A stretch of DNA of 64,000 bases from assembly GCA_019096065.1 (NCBI GenBank), contig JAGUCH010000005.1, positions 2,108,001 to 2,172,000 on the forward strand. Reading direction: 5' to 3'. Shown piece after piece: positions 25,701-36,861 of this stretch. How positions within the stretch are numbered: the stretch's first letter is position 1; each line of letters starts with the position of its first letter. This stretch comes from Paracyclopina nana. Its lineage: Eukaryota; Arthropoda; Copepoda; Cyclopoida; Cyclopettidae. The translations under genes and the position numbers were made by a program. Under the pieces are notes generated by a model. It searched no databases. It was not told the DNA's origin and worked only from the letters and a program-made list of their open reading frames with translations.

Positions 25701-28700
25701 AGCTAAGACCCTTCAGCGATGATGATCAAATAAACCAGGATGAAGAAATCTCAGAGGACTTTTCAGATTCTACTGTTCCCACTGCACCAGCAGTTACCAG
25801 GCCCAGGGGCCAAGACTTACTTTTACAGGCTCTGATCAACAACAGTGAGCCTACTGAAAGCACATCTTCAACCTCTGGTGATGATGTCTTTGATCCAACC
25901 CATTTGCTGGCCCATGTTCAAGCTGTGAAAGCTGTTGAAGCCAATGAAGAGTCAGAAAAGAACAAGACACCTCTGGATGAGCCTGAAGAGAGCAATTTCA
26001 TCTCACTAGCAGCCATTCCTACTGATCCTACGCCTGCAGAAGTTGAAAACACCTCAGCCAATCAGGAATTACCTACAAGTGATGACTTTACTCTTATCAC
26101 TTTACAAAAGGAGACCTCTAAGCAAAATTTCAACTCTTTTGTAGATTCAGACTCCATTGATACTTCATCTTTTGTTCCAACAAGGAGCCCACCAGTGGTG
26201 ACAGAGATAACTGAGACAACCACCACAACTGAATTTAGGCCCACTTCAAGGAACACTAATACTAGAGCTTTTCCACCAACAACTTCTCCATTTGTCAGGG
26301 TTCCTTTTGGCCCATTCAGTCCAGATGAAATTGAGCAACAGAATGAAACAGAAGCTCCATCAGAAGAGCCCGAAAAGTCCCCAGAAGAGCCTTCAGTCAG
26401 TATCAGTGTCTCAACCAGTCTCAGCCAATCAAGCTCATCAGCTGAGGTTTCAGAAAATGACTCTTCCAGTACTCAAGCCAGTGACTTGAACATAAATGAT
26501 GAGCTGGATAGGCTTCAGTCCAGCCTTGATCCATGGGCCAGAATCCAGGCTCAACTGAAGGAAAAGGAAGAAAATGTTCAGGGAGACACTGAAGAAACTG
26601 TGACACTGGAACCACCAACCACTACCAGGTTTAGCTTGTTCAATATCAGAACTTTGCCTCCCATTCCTACAAGAACCACTACAACATTCAAGCCCAGGTC
26701 ACTGGCAGATTTATTCAAGCACAGGGAGGGTCAGAAGATCAATATTGGTGGTAGTGAACAAGAAGAAGAAACCACCACCACAGAAGACTCAAGCACACCA
26801 ATTGAGGAATTGAGGTCCAATACCAATATTTTCTCATCTACAAGACAACCTGGAGGCATTGGAGGGCTGTTAAGGAACAGGCTAAATAAATTCTCAGTTA
26901 AGCCCAGTACCGAAGAAGAGGAAGTGACCACCACAACCACCACCACTTCAAGACCTCACTTGGGTGGTTTCAAACCCAGGCCAAATAAGGGGCCAACTCT
27001 GCAAGACTTGCTTGGAAGCATTCCATTTGATATTGATCCCAGCTCTTCCAGCTCCTTTACTCCAGATGACCCAGTGAAGAGACCAACTTTCAAGAAGCCA
27101 CCAAACTTCCCAACCACCAGTATAGTTCAAGATGATGTATCCAAATTTCTGCCTCCAGGATACACTTCAGATGGCACAACCAGTACAAGTACCACTACTG
27201 ATATTAGTCTAATCCAAGACATTTTGTCCAGCATTGAAATTGATGACTTGACCAAGCTCTTGCCCAATAGTGAATTCAAAAACAGCGGTAGCAGGCCCAA
27301 ACCACCAAGGCTCTTTAAGCCTGGCTCATCCTCCACTTCTGAGTCATCCAGCAATGATGATGAATCCCTTTTGAGCTCAGCCATCAAGTTTGATGATGTC
27401 AGCTCGTTCTTGCCCCCAGGATTTAAGCTAGATGAGAACACTTCTGAGGAATCCTCATCAACCTCTACCACAACCACCACCAAACCAGATGATTTTAAAT
27501 TAGATATTTCCTCATTATTTGACAACATCAAAACTGATGATGTCTCTGCCTTGCTACCACCAGGATTCAAGGAGGGCGAAGACACTCCACCTGAGGAAGA
27601 CAGGAAAACCGATACCTCTGCTCCAGCAGAGAATGAGGACAAGTATGCTGTCAAGTTTCCCACAAGACCACCAACCTTCAAGAAAACTGAATCAAGCACC
27701 ACTTCATCTTCTGGCTCATCAGGAATATCGGGACCCCCTCCATTTGTGCCTAAAATAATGTCATTTGCTGACAGGTACTGCTCACATTTAATATTATACA
27801 ATTACTTCAATACCTCTTTTCAGGGCAAAAACCACCACTGAATTTGCTGGTTGGGATGCAGAGTCCTCAACTCAAGGTTCCTCACCTAAAGATGAAGAAG
27901 AGCCTCAGTCTTCCACCACATCCAGACCAACCACCACCACAACCACTACAACCACCACCACGACCACCACTACTACTACAACCACAACAAGAAGGCCAAC
28001 AACTCCTGGAGTTTGTGGAGCAGAATGTAGGCTGGCTGCCACTATCAAGATAAAAGATGGCTACGAATGGTCCAATAGTTTATTGGATCCCAACACTTTC
28101 GAGTGGCAAGATTTGGCAGACAAAATCAAGCGAGAGGTATATTGTCATTTGAAGCAATACTGTTATAATACAGCTGATATACGTTTGTATCTCATTTCAG
28201 TTGAGTGAAGTCTATAGAAATTCTCTGTTGGGTGATTCCTTTGATCACATTGAAATCGAGGCCTTTAGCAAGGGCTCTGTTCTCGTAGACTACTACGTTT
28301 ACTTCAACAATTTCGAAGAGCAAGTATCAACCACAGATCTCAAAATTGTCCTCAACCAGCAGTTGGAGGACACTCTTGGACAGCCTCGATTGGGACGTTT
28401 CATGCTCGATCCTGATTACACTGACTTTATCGGTAAGCCCCCCTAGGATTTGCTACAAAATCCTTAGATTTAGTATGCTCACAGATCGGTCGAATTGCGG
28501 AATCTTTCATTGACCCTTTTTCAAATTGACTTTCTTTTTGAGAGAAATTCTTCCTATTTGGAATTTTCTGCTACTTTTTCTTTAAGCCTTAATCCCAGTG
28601 TGCACCTCGTGCACAAAAGAGGAGCAATCTAGCCAAATCCTCGGAAAAGATCTCATCTTAGAATCCTTTGGCACATTCCGGATTTGATAAAATGGCCAAC

Positions 28701-29526
28701 TATACATTTTTCTACTGTTGAGCACGCCAGAAAATGGCGAAACCTGGAAAAGGATTATTTTTGTGTAAATAAAAAATGCTTCTTTATTCTTTGCAGTTGT
28801 TGCCAATGAGGTCACTGCGCCCTCGGTTGATGATGAAGACGTGGGAGGAATGCCAGATTGGGGCATTGCAGTGGTCGTTATTGGCCTTGGATCCTTTGCC
28901 TTTGTTATCATTTTTGGCATCACAGTGGTAAGTGTTAATTTTTCACTACCAGCTTCTCTCATTATAAAGAATGCTTTTCTCTCTTTAAAGATGTCCAATA
29001 AGAGGAGAAGGTCTTCCAAGAAGAAGCATGAAGTACCACTCACTGAAGATATGCTCAACGAGCTCAACAAAGCTTCAATGGGTCATCATGGGTACATGAT
29101 GCATGGGTCACCAGCTGGTGCGGTTGCTTATGACAATTTCGGCCAGGATCCGGATGAATTCTACGATATGGATGATATGTGGAGCAGTGACAATAGATAT
29201 CCAAGCCAACAAAGACATAAGGTAAAAGACATCCATAATTAAAAAAGATATTGGCTTAATTCTTTAAGAAATTACAGAGAGGTGGAAGTGCTATGGCTGC
29301 TCATCATAGCTCACATCCTCAGCCTGGAGCCAAGTCAAATAATCCTTATCAAAGTCAGTTGTACGACTCTTGGAGGACAGAATGGAATGCGCCCTATTAC
29401 GACCAGTACCGATCTGGTCCCTCAGGAGCTTCAAGTTCTGCCGAAGCTGTGAATCACAGCGGAGGCAACCGATCAGCCTACATGACCAAGGGAGGCCGAA
29501 GGCTGTCATACGAGGACGACTTTTGA
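13703..29526 (+). CDS. SEA-domain single-pass transmembrane mucin-like protein, about 1637 aa
   Basis: Exons are 13703-13874, 24189-27774, 27824-28136, 28201-28432, 28797-28927, 28991-29221 and 29278-29526; the phases add to a whole number of codons. The first exon is a signal peptide (MPTRQLLALLSLLLVASCHS...LCQ). The 3.6-kb exon is low complexity: Gln/Pro/Phe-rich, then Arg-Pro-Val segments, then Ser/Thr/Glu-rich, with repeats of DDVSxxLPPGF near its end. The third exon has a 20-Thr run and then starts a SEA domain (CRLAATIKIKDGYEW) that finishes in the fourth. The SEA domain contains KGSVLVDYYV, close to the autocleavage consensus G|SVVV. The fifth exon encodes the transmembrane helix (WGIAVVVIGLGSFAFVIIFGITV), followed by a basic stop-transfer (NKRRRSSKKK) and a Tyr/Asp/Gly-rich cytoplasmic tail ending RRLSYEDDF. 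Likely an apical, heavily O-glycosylated surface protein. I do not recognise a named orthologue. Confidence 0.82.
13875..24188 (+). other. 10.3-kb intron of the mucin gene
   Basis: It runs from the donor TG|GTAAGA at 13875 to the acceptor TTCTTACAG ending at 24188. Contents are AT-rich with homopolymer T runs. Two somewhat GC-richer patches near 21160-21230 and 21380-21430 carry CGACGACG-like repeats but no phase-compatible exon. A small signal-peptide ORF at 14130 is listed separately. Confidence 0.6.
14130..14300 (+). CDS. possible small secreted peptide, 56 aa, within the mucin intron
   Basis: This short frame begins MKCTLMGAIGCLVILCGLLG and continues CTKAQC. It has a convincing signal-peptide profile (basic start, 15-residue hydrophobic core, small residues before AQC), then about 30 mostly polar residues to a stop. 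No orthologous family is recognised, no clear promoter or AATAAA was found, and no phase-1 donor would join it to the mucin body. It could be a small independent gene, a decayed third first exon, or chance. Confidence 0.25.
   Translation: MKCTLMGAIGCLVILCGLLGCTKAQCKSNKALSYLELRLQSASTTAFKVGLKYYGS
28928..28990 (+). other. 63-nt in-frame intron of the mucin gene, stop-free
   Basis: The intron between the transmembrane exon and the tail exon has normal GTAAGT and TTTAAAG borders. Its length is a multiple of three and it has no stop in the reading frame. Retention would insert 21 residues just after the membrane helix without breaking the protein. Confidence 0.5.
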
Positions 29527-29781
29527 TACAAGTGGAAAAAACTCCAATTCATCAGCAGCAGATCCATTCAGTGCAAAATTACTACTACAGAGACTTCGTC
29601 GAAAAAGAACTCTTGAGATATGATCCTGTTCAACAGTGCGTGAATCATTGGGATCAAGTGATATTTTTTGCAAACTTGCCAATCACATCCATGTTTTAAT
29701 GTCCATTGAAATTTGTCCTACGTTTAGGTGTGCCAAATGTAATCATTTGAGAAAATTGTGATTTTTCATGAGAGTGAATGA

Positions 29782-29787
29782 AATAAA
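29782..29787 (+). terminator. polyadenylation signal of the mucin gene
   Basis: AATAAA about 255 bp after the stop at 29526, in AT-rich DNA and before the next gene at 30043. Confidence 0.5.
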
Positions 29788-30042
29788 TCAAAATTTGGAA
29801 AGAAAGCCTAGGAAGTTTTCCCATGAAGGCTTTTCTTAAGCCGAATCTAGGAAGCACTTACCTCAACTATTCAAAAATAATCAGATTACCATGAAAATTG
29901 TGCTAAGTGGGTAGCACACACATATTGTGTTTTATTCTATGGTAAAAGTGTTCCAGCAGTTGATGAAATTTAATACACACCCAAGTGTTTTTCTCAAATC
30001 CGAATTCTGTGTGGCTTTATGTGTCAGTTGGTGTTCCAAAAT

Positions 30043-31839
30043 ATGGAGAGGAACTCTAGGAGAAGATTGAACAGAATGGAGTTTGAGCATGAGGATCCCA
30101 TTGAAGATCCGGATGACGAGCATGCAATGAGGAAGAAGTCGATTGCTTTTGGATTCAGTGCAATGCTGGATTCAATCATAGGTCAAGAAAGGTCCAAATT
30201 TGGGTACACCAAGCTTGAGCCAGAAACTTCCAATATTCACATTGATAAGGTGAAAAAGTCATCTTTTTTTGGTTTCAGGATATTTATAAAATAGTTTGAA
30301 CAGATAATTCTGGATCCTCATTCCCCTTTGACTTGGTCCACTTCAAAGCATTTTGTGCAAAGGCCAACTCCGTATGATGCTCTAGAAGGCTTGGCCAGTG
30401 ATAAAATGGCTCTAATTCCCAGGGACTCAGAAATCAAAGCCATTGAGGATAAAACGTCATCCTCAGGATCCGGAAAGGATGTCAAGAGTATCAACTCTGC
30501 AGAGGATAAGAAGAAGAAGGAAGACGAGCAACAAGACAAAAATACAAAGTTTCTTGGCATCTTTTTGGCAGCCGTTTCGGGCCTCTTCTTCACTCTTTGT
30601 TCTGTCATGGTGAAAATGCTGCCAAGAATTGATCCATCTGAAGTTTTACTCTTCAGAGCAATAGTTCAGTTTGTCCTGACAATTCCAATCATGATCTTTG
30701 CCAAAGCAAATCCATTGGGGCCAAAAGAGGTCCGAGTCATGGTTTATGTTCAAGGTATGATTATGTTTTCAGATGTAACCATTGCCCATATGCGTTGGCG
30801 AACTAGCTTTTTAATTGGCTTTTTTTAATGCTGATCAAGTGCTCTTTCTGCATTAATTGGCTATTTTTGTCCAATTCAGGTGTGGTTGGATGTTTCACCG
30901 TCACTTGCATTTTTATTGGTTTTGCAAGGCTTCCTGTTGGTGATGCTGCTACCATAATATTTTGTTCGCCAATCTTTGTTATGATTTTCTCCCACGTGAT
31001 TCTAAGAGAGCATTGTGGTATCTTCCGTTTCCTGGTCATTGGCCTTTTAATGTTTGGAGTCATTTTGATAGCAAAACCTCCTTTTCTGAACAAAATCTTT
31101 TTTGGAAATGACAACTCACAGGTAAAATATAGAGATTTCTTAACTCTAAAAAATGTGAACATGTTTGTCTTGGCTGTTTCCTCTATGTGCCATCTTATAA
31201 AAACTTTTCTTCCATATTTGCTATATAATGTGAAAAACTTTTGGTACTTAATTAGTGAATGAATGAGAATATCCATTATTTTCTAGCTACAGCAACACCA
31301 CCAAGACACAATTGGCTACTGCGCTGCTCTAATTGGGACTTTGTTAACAGCCTCAAATTTTGTATGCATGAGAAGGTTAAGACATGTCCACTTTTCTGTC
31401 CTTATTTTTGCCTTCTCTGTCATGTCTGGCTTTTTGAGTGCTGCCATTGTTCCCTTCATGGGGGATAAGGAGTTCAAGATTCCCAGGACAAATGATGAGT
31501 GGATGTACTCGGTTTTGGTGGGTGTTTTTGGTCTCTTGGGTCAGTCGCTATTGGCTGTGGCTTTAAGGTGAGTGGAAATTGCCTCAATTTTTCCACATAC
31601 TTGTAAATTGCTTTTTCTGGTCTCTTCTTAGGTATGAAACAGCTGGAGTTGTTTCTGTTACCAGAAGTATGGACATTGCTGTAGCCTACATCATCCAAAT
31701 TGTCTGGTTTGGAGATATCCCATTATGGACCAGTATTTTAGGAGCCTTTGTAGTAATAATGGCAGTTTTCATGATGGCCATGGAGGATGCAGTATTGTCA
31801 CTCTTAAAAACCCACTTTGGCTCCTCTGGATGGTGCTGA
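30043..31839 (+). CDS. SLC35G-like EamA-family solute carrier, about 462 aa
   Basis: Exons are 30043-30249, 30304-30754, 30880-31121, 31287-31567 and 31632-31839, all joining in phase. The N-terminal 170 residues are cytosolic, charged and Ser-rich. Next come about ten hydrophobic segments, beginning FLGIFLAAVSGLFFTLCSVM. Features shared with SLC35G/EamA carriers are FRAIVQF, ARLPVGDAATIIFCSPIFVMIFSHVILRE in the first half and RYETAGVVSVTRSMDIAVAYIIQIVWFGD in the second half. The fourth exon has tandem acceptors (CTAG and CTACAG, 6 nt apart), both phase 0, so Leu-Gln may be optional. An in-frame ATG 24 nt upstream at 30019 would add 8 residues; the ATG at 30043 has the better context. The substrate is unknown. 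AATAAA is at 31929. Confidence 0.85.
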
Positions 31840-31928
31840 AAAGTACTTTGTTAATTGCATACCAAAGTACTACTTGCGAGGTTGTATTGATTAGAAAGGA
31901 AGTCATGAATCATTAGAAAGCATGAGCA

Positions 31929-31934
31929 AATAAA
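31929..31934 (+). terminator. polyadenylation signal of the SLC35G-like gene
   Basis: AATAAA 90 bp after the stop. The next gene starts only about 126 bp further on, so the two plus-strand genes are very tightly packed. Confidence 0.55.
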
Positions 31935-32059
31935 TATTTGTTGTTTGAATTTTACCGCGCAAATCCGGCTTCCACTCCTATTGGCCAATCAATAAGCTGA
32001 GATCTTAGCATTGTTATTGTGTCTCACTTTTGACAGCTGCCAATGAAACGCTATCAAAA

Positions 32060-33943
32060 ATGAGTGCCTACAAGCTTCACAAGTTTGGTTTGGCTGCCAC
32101 AGGTCTTTTAGGCCTTTATAACTTTGATTCTCCCGCCATATTGTCTAGTAATTTAGTAGAACTAGACACTAATAGCAATAATGGTATGCTTAAGAAGAGG
32201 AACCAACAAGATGAGGCGGTACAGAGGGCAATTTTGGCCTCTAAAAGCTTGTGTGGCTTAAAAATGATCCAATCAGCAATTCCTGGCATGGTTATTGCAG
32301 TCTCAGTGGATGGAAAAACAGTATGGAAGCAAGGTTTTGGGTATGCTGATGTGGAAAACAGAGTGGCAGCCACTGAGGCTCATGTTATGAGGATAGCTTC
32401 CATTTCAAAGCCTTTGACAATGGTTGCTGCTGCCAGGTAACACTCATTTTGCAGCTGAAAGTGATGAGCTTTTATGAATGCTTTTATTAAGGCTGTTTGA
32501 AGAAGACAAGCTGGACTTTGATAAGCCAATTTCTGAATATGTCCCAAGTTGGCCTGAAAAGCACCCAAAAATCACAACTAGACAATTAGCTAGCCACACA
32601 TCTGGGATAAGGCATTACAAGGAGGAGAAAGGTAGTGAAGACAAAGAACATGACTCAAAATACCCAGAATTCTTCAGCAACACCCACTACAAGACTGTGA
32701 CTGAGGCCCTTGACATTTTCAAGGAGGATGACCTAATATGTGAACCAGGTATAATTAAAGTTGTGCAACTTGGTACACTTAATAATTAGCTAACTAGTTT
32801 TGAACAACAATGGGCTATGTAATACATTTGGTACTTTTTACAGGCACTGAATATCACTACACCACTTTTGGTTTCTCAGTGCTGTCAGCTGTCATTGAGG
32901 GAGCTTCAGGTGAAAAGTTTCCGAGGCTAATGAAGAAACTGTTCAAAGAAATGGGCCTAAACAATACCTATCTAGATGAAAACGAGCCAATAATTCCCTA
33001 CAGATCAAAGTAATTAGTTACATCAGCCCTTGTATACAGAACTATCTATCTAGATTTTACAGGTACTATCAAAGGAACAAGGATGCACAGCTTATCAATG
33101 TGCCAAGTGTGGATAATAGTAATAAGTGGGCTGGAGGAGGATTTTTATCCACTGTGGGGGATTTACTGCAACTTGGCAATGCCATGCTGTTTAGCTACCA
33201 ATTTAAAGCGGATCAAGAGGATTCAATGAAGGATGTTGTATTTAAGCCCACTCCATATTCACCCGTCAATAATTCAGCCAGGTATGTCAATTCATTAGCA
33301 ATGACATTAATTTGCATATTGATTGATGTGCTGCAAAGTTTTATCATTCTGTTATTGGTGATATATCTTATTTTCTAAATTGCTATTGCTGTAATTGCCT
33401 ATCAGTGATGCATGAAGGAAATTGCTGGAGTTATACTGAAACCTTAAGTGTGTTGTGATTTTTGTCATGTTACATATGTTACAAAAGGTGTATTAAGAGC
33501 AATTTCACCTAGCTATCCTATTTCTTCCACTAAATTGTCCACCATCTACTGTGATTTTTCCTCATTTTTTAAGGTGCAGAGCCCACCTCAAGCCATTTCT
33601 AAAGCCTGAAACTGTGAAAGAACTGTGGCAGCCTGTGATGAAGTGCTCCAAAGAAAGTGACATTTCCTCCTGCCTAGCTTGGTTTGTCATGGAGCAAAAA
33701 GAAGAATATGCATTTTGTAAGAAACAAAGGTTTTTCGCAACTCACACAGGTGGAGCTGTAGGTGCTTCTAGTGTTTTGCTTATTTTTCCTAGACAAGAGG
33801 AAAAATCAGGCCCACCTCAAGGCATTGTTGTGTCAATTATATGCAATTTGCAAGGAGTGGGCCTTTCTCAATTGGCACTTGAGGTAGCCAAGATATTTGA
33901 TGATATGAAGATACACAAGCCTCTCAAGTACCAAAATTGTTAA
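32060..33943 (+). CDS. LACTB: LACTB, serine beta-lactamase-like protein, mitochondrial, about 462 aa
   Basis: Exons are 32060-32436, 32492-32748, 32844-33009, 33063-33281 and 33574-33943, phases consistent. The three active-site motifs of the penicillin-binding/beta-lactamase fold are present. SISK (Ser about 114, Lys about 117) is the nucleophile motif. EYHYTTFGFSVLSAVIE holds the Tyr motif. HTGGAVGASSVLLIFP near the C-terminus is the HTG motif. The N-terminus MSAYKLHKFGLAATGLLGLY is basic then hydrophobic, consistent with mitochondrial targeting. LACTB is a filament-forming protease-like protein of the intermembrane space that affects phospholipid metabolism; that role is taken from the family. 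The length is somewhat below the human protein. AATAAA candidates lie at 34139 and 34225. Confidence 0.9.
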
Positions 33944-34138
33944 CGTCTCTGTGTGCCACAGTATTTTCTCATAATTATTTCTTGTGTATTAATCAAAGAA
34001 GGAATGAGTGGTTCGGCAGAATAATATTGTTCTTCAATTAGAAAAATCCAGTTTGAACTGGCAGCTCTTTACCAATTATATTGATTGTTTGTAGCTTGAT
34101 CCGAGCCATGACGTGAGCCCAAGACTTGTTAGCAGAAA

Positions 34139-34230
34139 AATAAAGACAAGGAGAGGAGAAGCAATCAAAATAATAGACTCAACATTGGCTTTCTCCAATC
34201 AATTCAAAACTGTTATTTTCACAAAATAAA
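34139..34230 (+). terminator. two candidate polyadenylation signals after LACTB
   Basis: AATAAA at 34139-34144 and 34225-34230, about 200 and 285 bp after the LACTB stop. Confidence 0.4.
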
Positions 34231-34433
34231 GTCTGTCTCTAATTTCATGTTTCTCTACATTTGGATTTTAACGAGCTACTAGTAATTAGCCATTTTCCTT
34301 GTTTGCTTTCATTGGAGTCTACTAAACTTAATTTCATCACGGGGCTTAAAAACATCACAAGTCTAGCATGTCTAAAAGACACAATCCAGTGTCGTAATTA
34401 ACAAAAAAAGTGAGGATTTCTCTTACGTATGGT

Positions 34434-35275
34434 GTAGGGTCGGATGCCTATACCAGGAACTACAAACAGAACGCACGCAAAACTACAAATAACGGACGCG
34501 CACATGGATCTACAAAACTTTTTTTTATTAAACCAACCGCATATGGACCTACACTGAACCAAGCGCACTGAAGCTACATTTAGCAGATACGCACATGAAC
34601 CTACATAAAAAGCTGCTAGCACAATGAACACAGAATATTCGCACATGAAACTACATTTGACTAAACGCACTTTTGAAAAAATGGTAGTTGCGAGATTGTA
34701 GCTGTGTTATTATTACAATTTTCTGCTCAGCTAGTTTCAGAAAATTTTCTTGCTAACACAACATGCAAAATGGAAGTAAGTACTATAAAAATTTGTATAT
34801 ACAAAAAACAGCATCATACCGCACCAAACCGCACCGAATAGCACCATACCGCACCATAACAAAAGGAGTAATAAAAAAATTTAACTTAATAACAAAATTT
34901 CATAATCGCAGATATTTCAGGGTTCAAACCCCAGTCATTCCTTAACTTTTTTATTTCTTTATCTGGCTTAAGTTATGGTAAAGTCCAGCTTTGTTATTTA
35001 GGATAGTCTTACTCTTGTGGATTCTTATGCACTTGGTTCATTGTATATTGATGTGCGTTCGTTCTGTTGTCCAAGTGCTCTTTGATTTGCTTGTAGTTTA
35101 GTGTGCGTTTCCGTCATTTGTAGTTCATGTGCGTTTAGTTGTATGTAGATTCATGTGCGATTGGGGTTGTTTACATTCTGGCCCAAAAATCTTTGTAGTT
35201 TGATGTGCACTCTGTTTTGTAGTTTCATGTGCGATCAGTTGACTGTAGGACAAAGTACGCGCCCCCGTAGGGTCG
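34434..35275. mobile_element. non-autonomous DNA transposon with subterminal repeats and 9-bp direct repeats
   Basis: GTAGGGTCG occurs at 34434-34442 and 35267-35275 and looks like a 9-bp target-site duplication. Inside, the left 230 bp carries many copies of a degenerate unit CGCACATGAAACTACA. The right 280 bp carries the same unit in reverse complement (TGTAGTTTCATGTGCG). The extreme ends are only loosely inverted (GATGCCTATACC against GGGGGCGCGTAC). The middle contains GCACC mini-repeats at 34820-34860 and no transposase frame. Nine-base duplications suggest a Mutator-like origin. The superfamily is otherwise unproven. Confidence 0.6.
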
Positions 35276-36780
35276 ACTTTAGTGATGTAACTTTGGTAGC
35301 TTAAAAAACCTTACATGGCACTTATGGGGTGTTCACCTAGTATGCCTCGTTTCCTTAGAATCTTACGGCATCCTTAAATGAAATGCCTAAGTTTTCGTAC
35401 TTCTGATTGATCAAAACACTTCAAACTCATTTGACCAAAAGAGGTGGGAAAAGTGGTCAACTTGAAGCTATCAAAAGTGAAAAAAAGTATCCGTATTGTA
35501 ATAGGAAGTTTAAGTAAAATGTAATTTAACGGAAGGAAAAAATTTCCTTTATAGATGAACACAGCATTAACTTAGTCAACCCTAGCAAGTGGGTTTTACT
35601 CGCCGAAATGCCCTTCTCATCAACTCAACTATACGTTTCAATACTAATTTTTATGAGACTTCAGTAAAATAGTCAAGTCTTCTTTTGTCATTTAAATGAA
35701 TTGGACAAGATCTGACATTCAAGGCTAAGTAGTTTCAGCTCTCATCCATTTGTTTGTGTAGTTATGTCGATGATATATCTTGGGGGCATCGTTCCATGAA
35801 CTGATGTTTCCTTGCAAAAGAATAAAATGGGATCTGGGGCATCAAGATCATCTTACCATAGCATTGACTGGCTCATCCTACTTTATGTTTAATGAAGCTG
35901 CACTGATGAGAAAGTTGTATGCAAAACATGCAAATAATACTGGAGGTAATCTTGGTAGTCATTTTTGTATTTTCTATGCTTGTATCTCTATAACCACACT
36001 TTAATGAGGATAAGCCAAGGTCAAAAGATGGTAATTGATGATTAAGGCTACATTTTCCGGCAAAACACTTATCTTTTACGCTTATGAAACCACGAAAGTA
36101 AGCTAAGGTTAAAGTACGTAAGGTAAAAGCAGTTGAAAATATGCGTTTCAAAAAAAGCTGCTGAAACGTCAAGAGTGTCAGGAATGCCCAATGATAAAAA
36201 CTGCGCATTTAAAAACATATATACAATAATGCGTTGTAAAGCTAGTACTTTAGAAAACCCTCGAGGAATTCAGGCTATAAAAGGTTAAAATTAACCTCTC
36301 TTGTAATTCGAGAGGTATGACTAAAGTTAGACTCTCTCGATTTTACAGCATGTTTGTGTACGCATCACTAAGTTTGCATCCATTGCATTATCCTATTTGA
36401 AAGCATAATTCCGTGCATTTTGAGCCATCGTTTTTCCGCCATATCCTAACTGAGGTCCTAATCCGCGCACTCAAGAATTTGCAATATTTTTGCATCAAGC
36501 AAATTGTATGGCGAAAGGAATTTCGCACTAGTGCTCTCTCTCTATCTTTTTTGATTATTTTTTGACAGCACTTCAGCTCTCGTATGGCAGCAGAACTAGG
36601 AGCGAGCATACTATTATTGAAAGGGGCCACGTTTTAGTATAACAAAGCTTTCGGCTTTCACCGCGCGCTGAAAAGAGGAGAGAGCCGTAGTAGAAAAACC
36701 GAGAGCAACCGCAAAAGCCCCTCAGAAGCTGTTAAACTCTGCTGAAAGATACTCATAAAAATCTTGCGTATATATCTACA
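35276..36780. other. intergenic between the transposon and the RASD-like gene
   Basis: Mostly AT-rich. An open stretch at 35804-36001 reads like protein (MFPCKRIKWDLGHQDHLTI...) but lacks a credible upstream splice site and is not recognised. The last 130 bp (36650-36780) are GC-richer and may be the leader of the RASD-like gene. Confidence 0.35.
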
Positions 36781-36784
36781 CACA

Positions 36785-36848
36785 GTAAGTTTTTTAATTT
36801 TGTATCCTTGTAGATTGCTGCATTTCTAGCATGGCTTTTACCTTTCAG
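36785..36848 (+). other. possible 64-bp intron in the 5' leader of the RASD-like gene
   Basis: ACA|GTAAGT at 36785 and TTTCAG ending at 36848 are good borders, and the length matches typical introns here. It would place the coding ATG 14 nt into the second exon. A TATATATC at about 36770 is an alternative promoter reading. Confidence 0.35.
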
Positions 36849-36861
36849 TAGTTAAAAAAGC

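Noticed and set aside
34398-34670. Minus-strand 90-codon Cys-rich frame
   Set aside because: It is the reverse reading of the subterminal repeat array of the transposon.
34914-34945. GGTTCAAACCC resembling a tRNA or SINE B box
   Set aside because: No A box at the right distance and no cloverleaf can be drawn; it lies inside the transposon with subterminal repeats.
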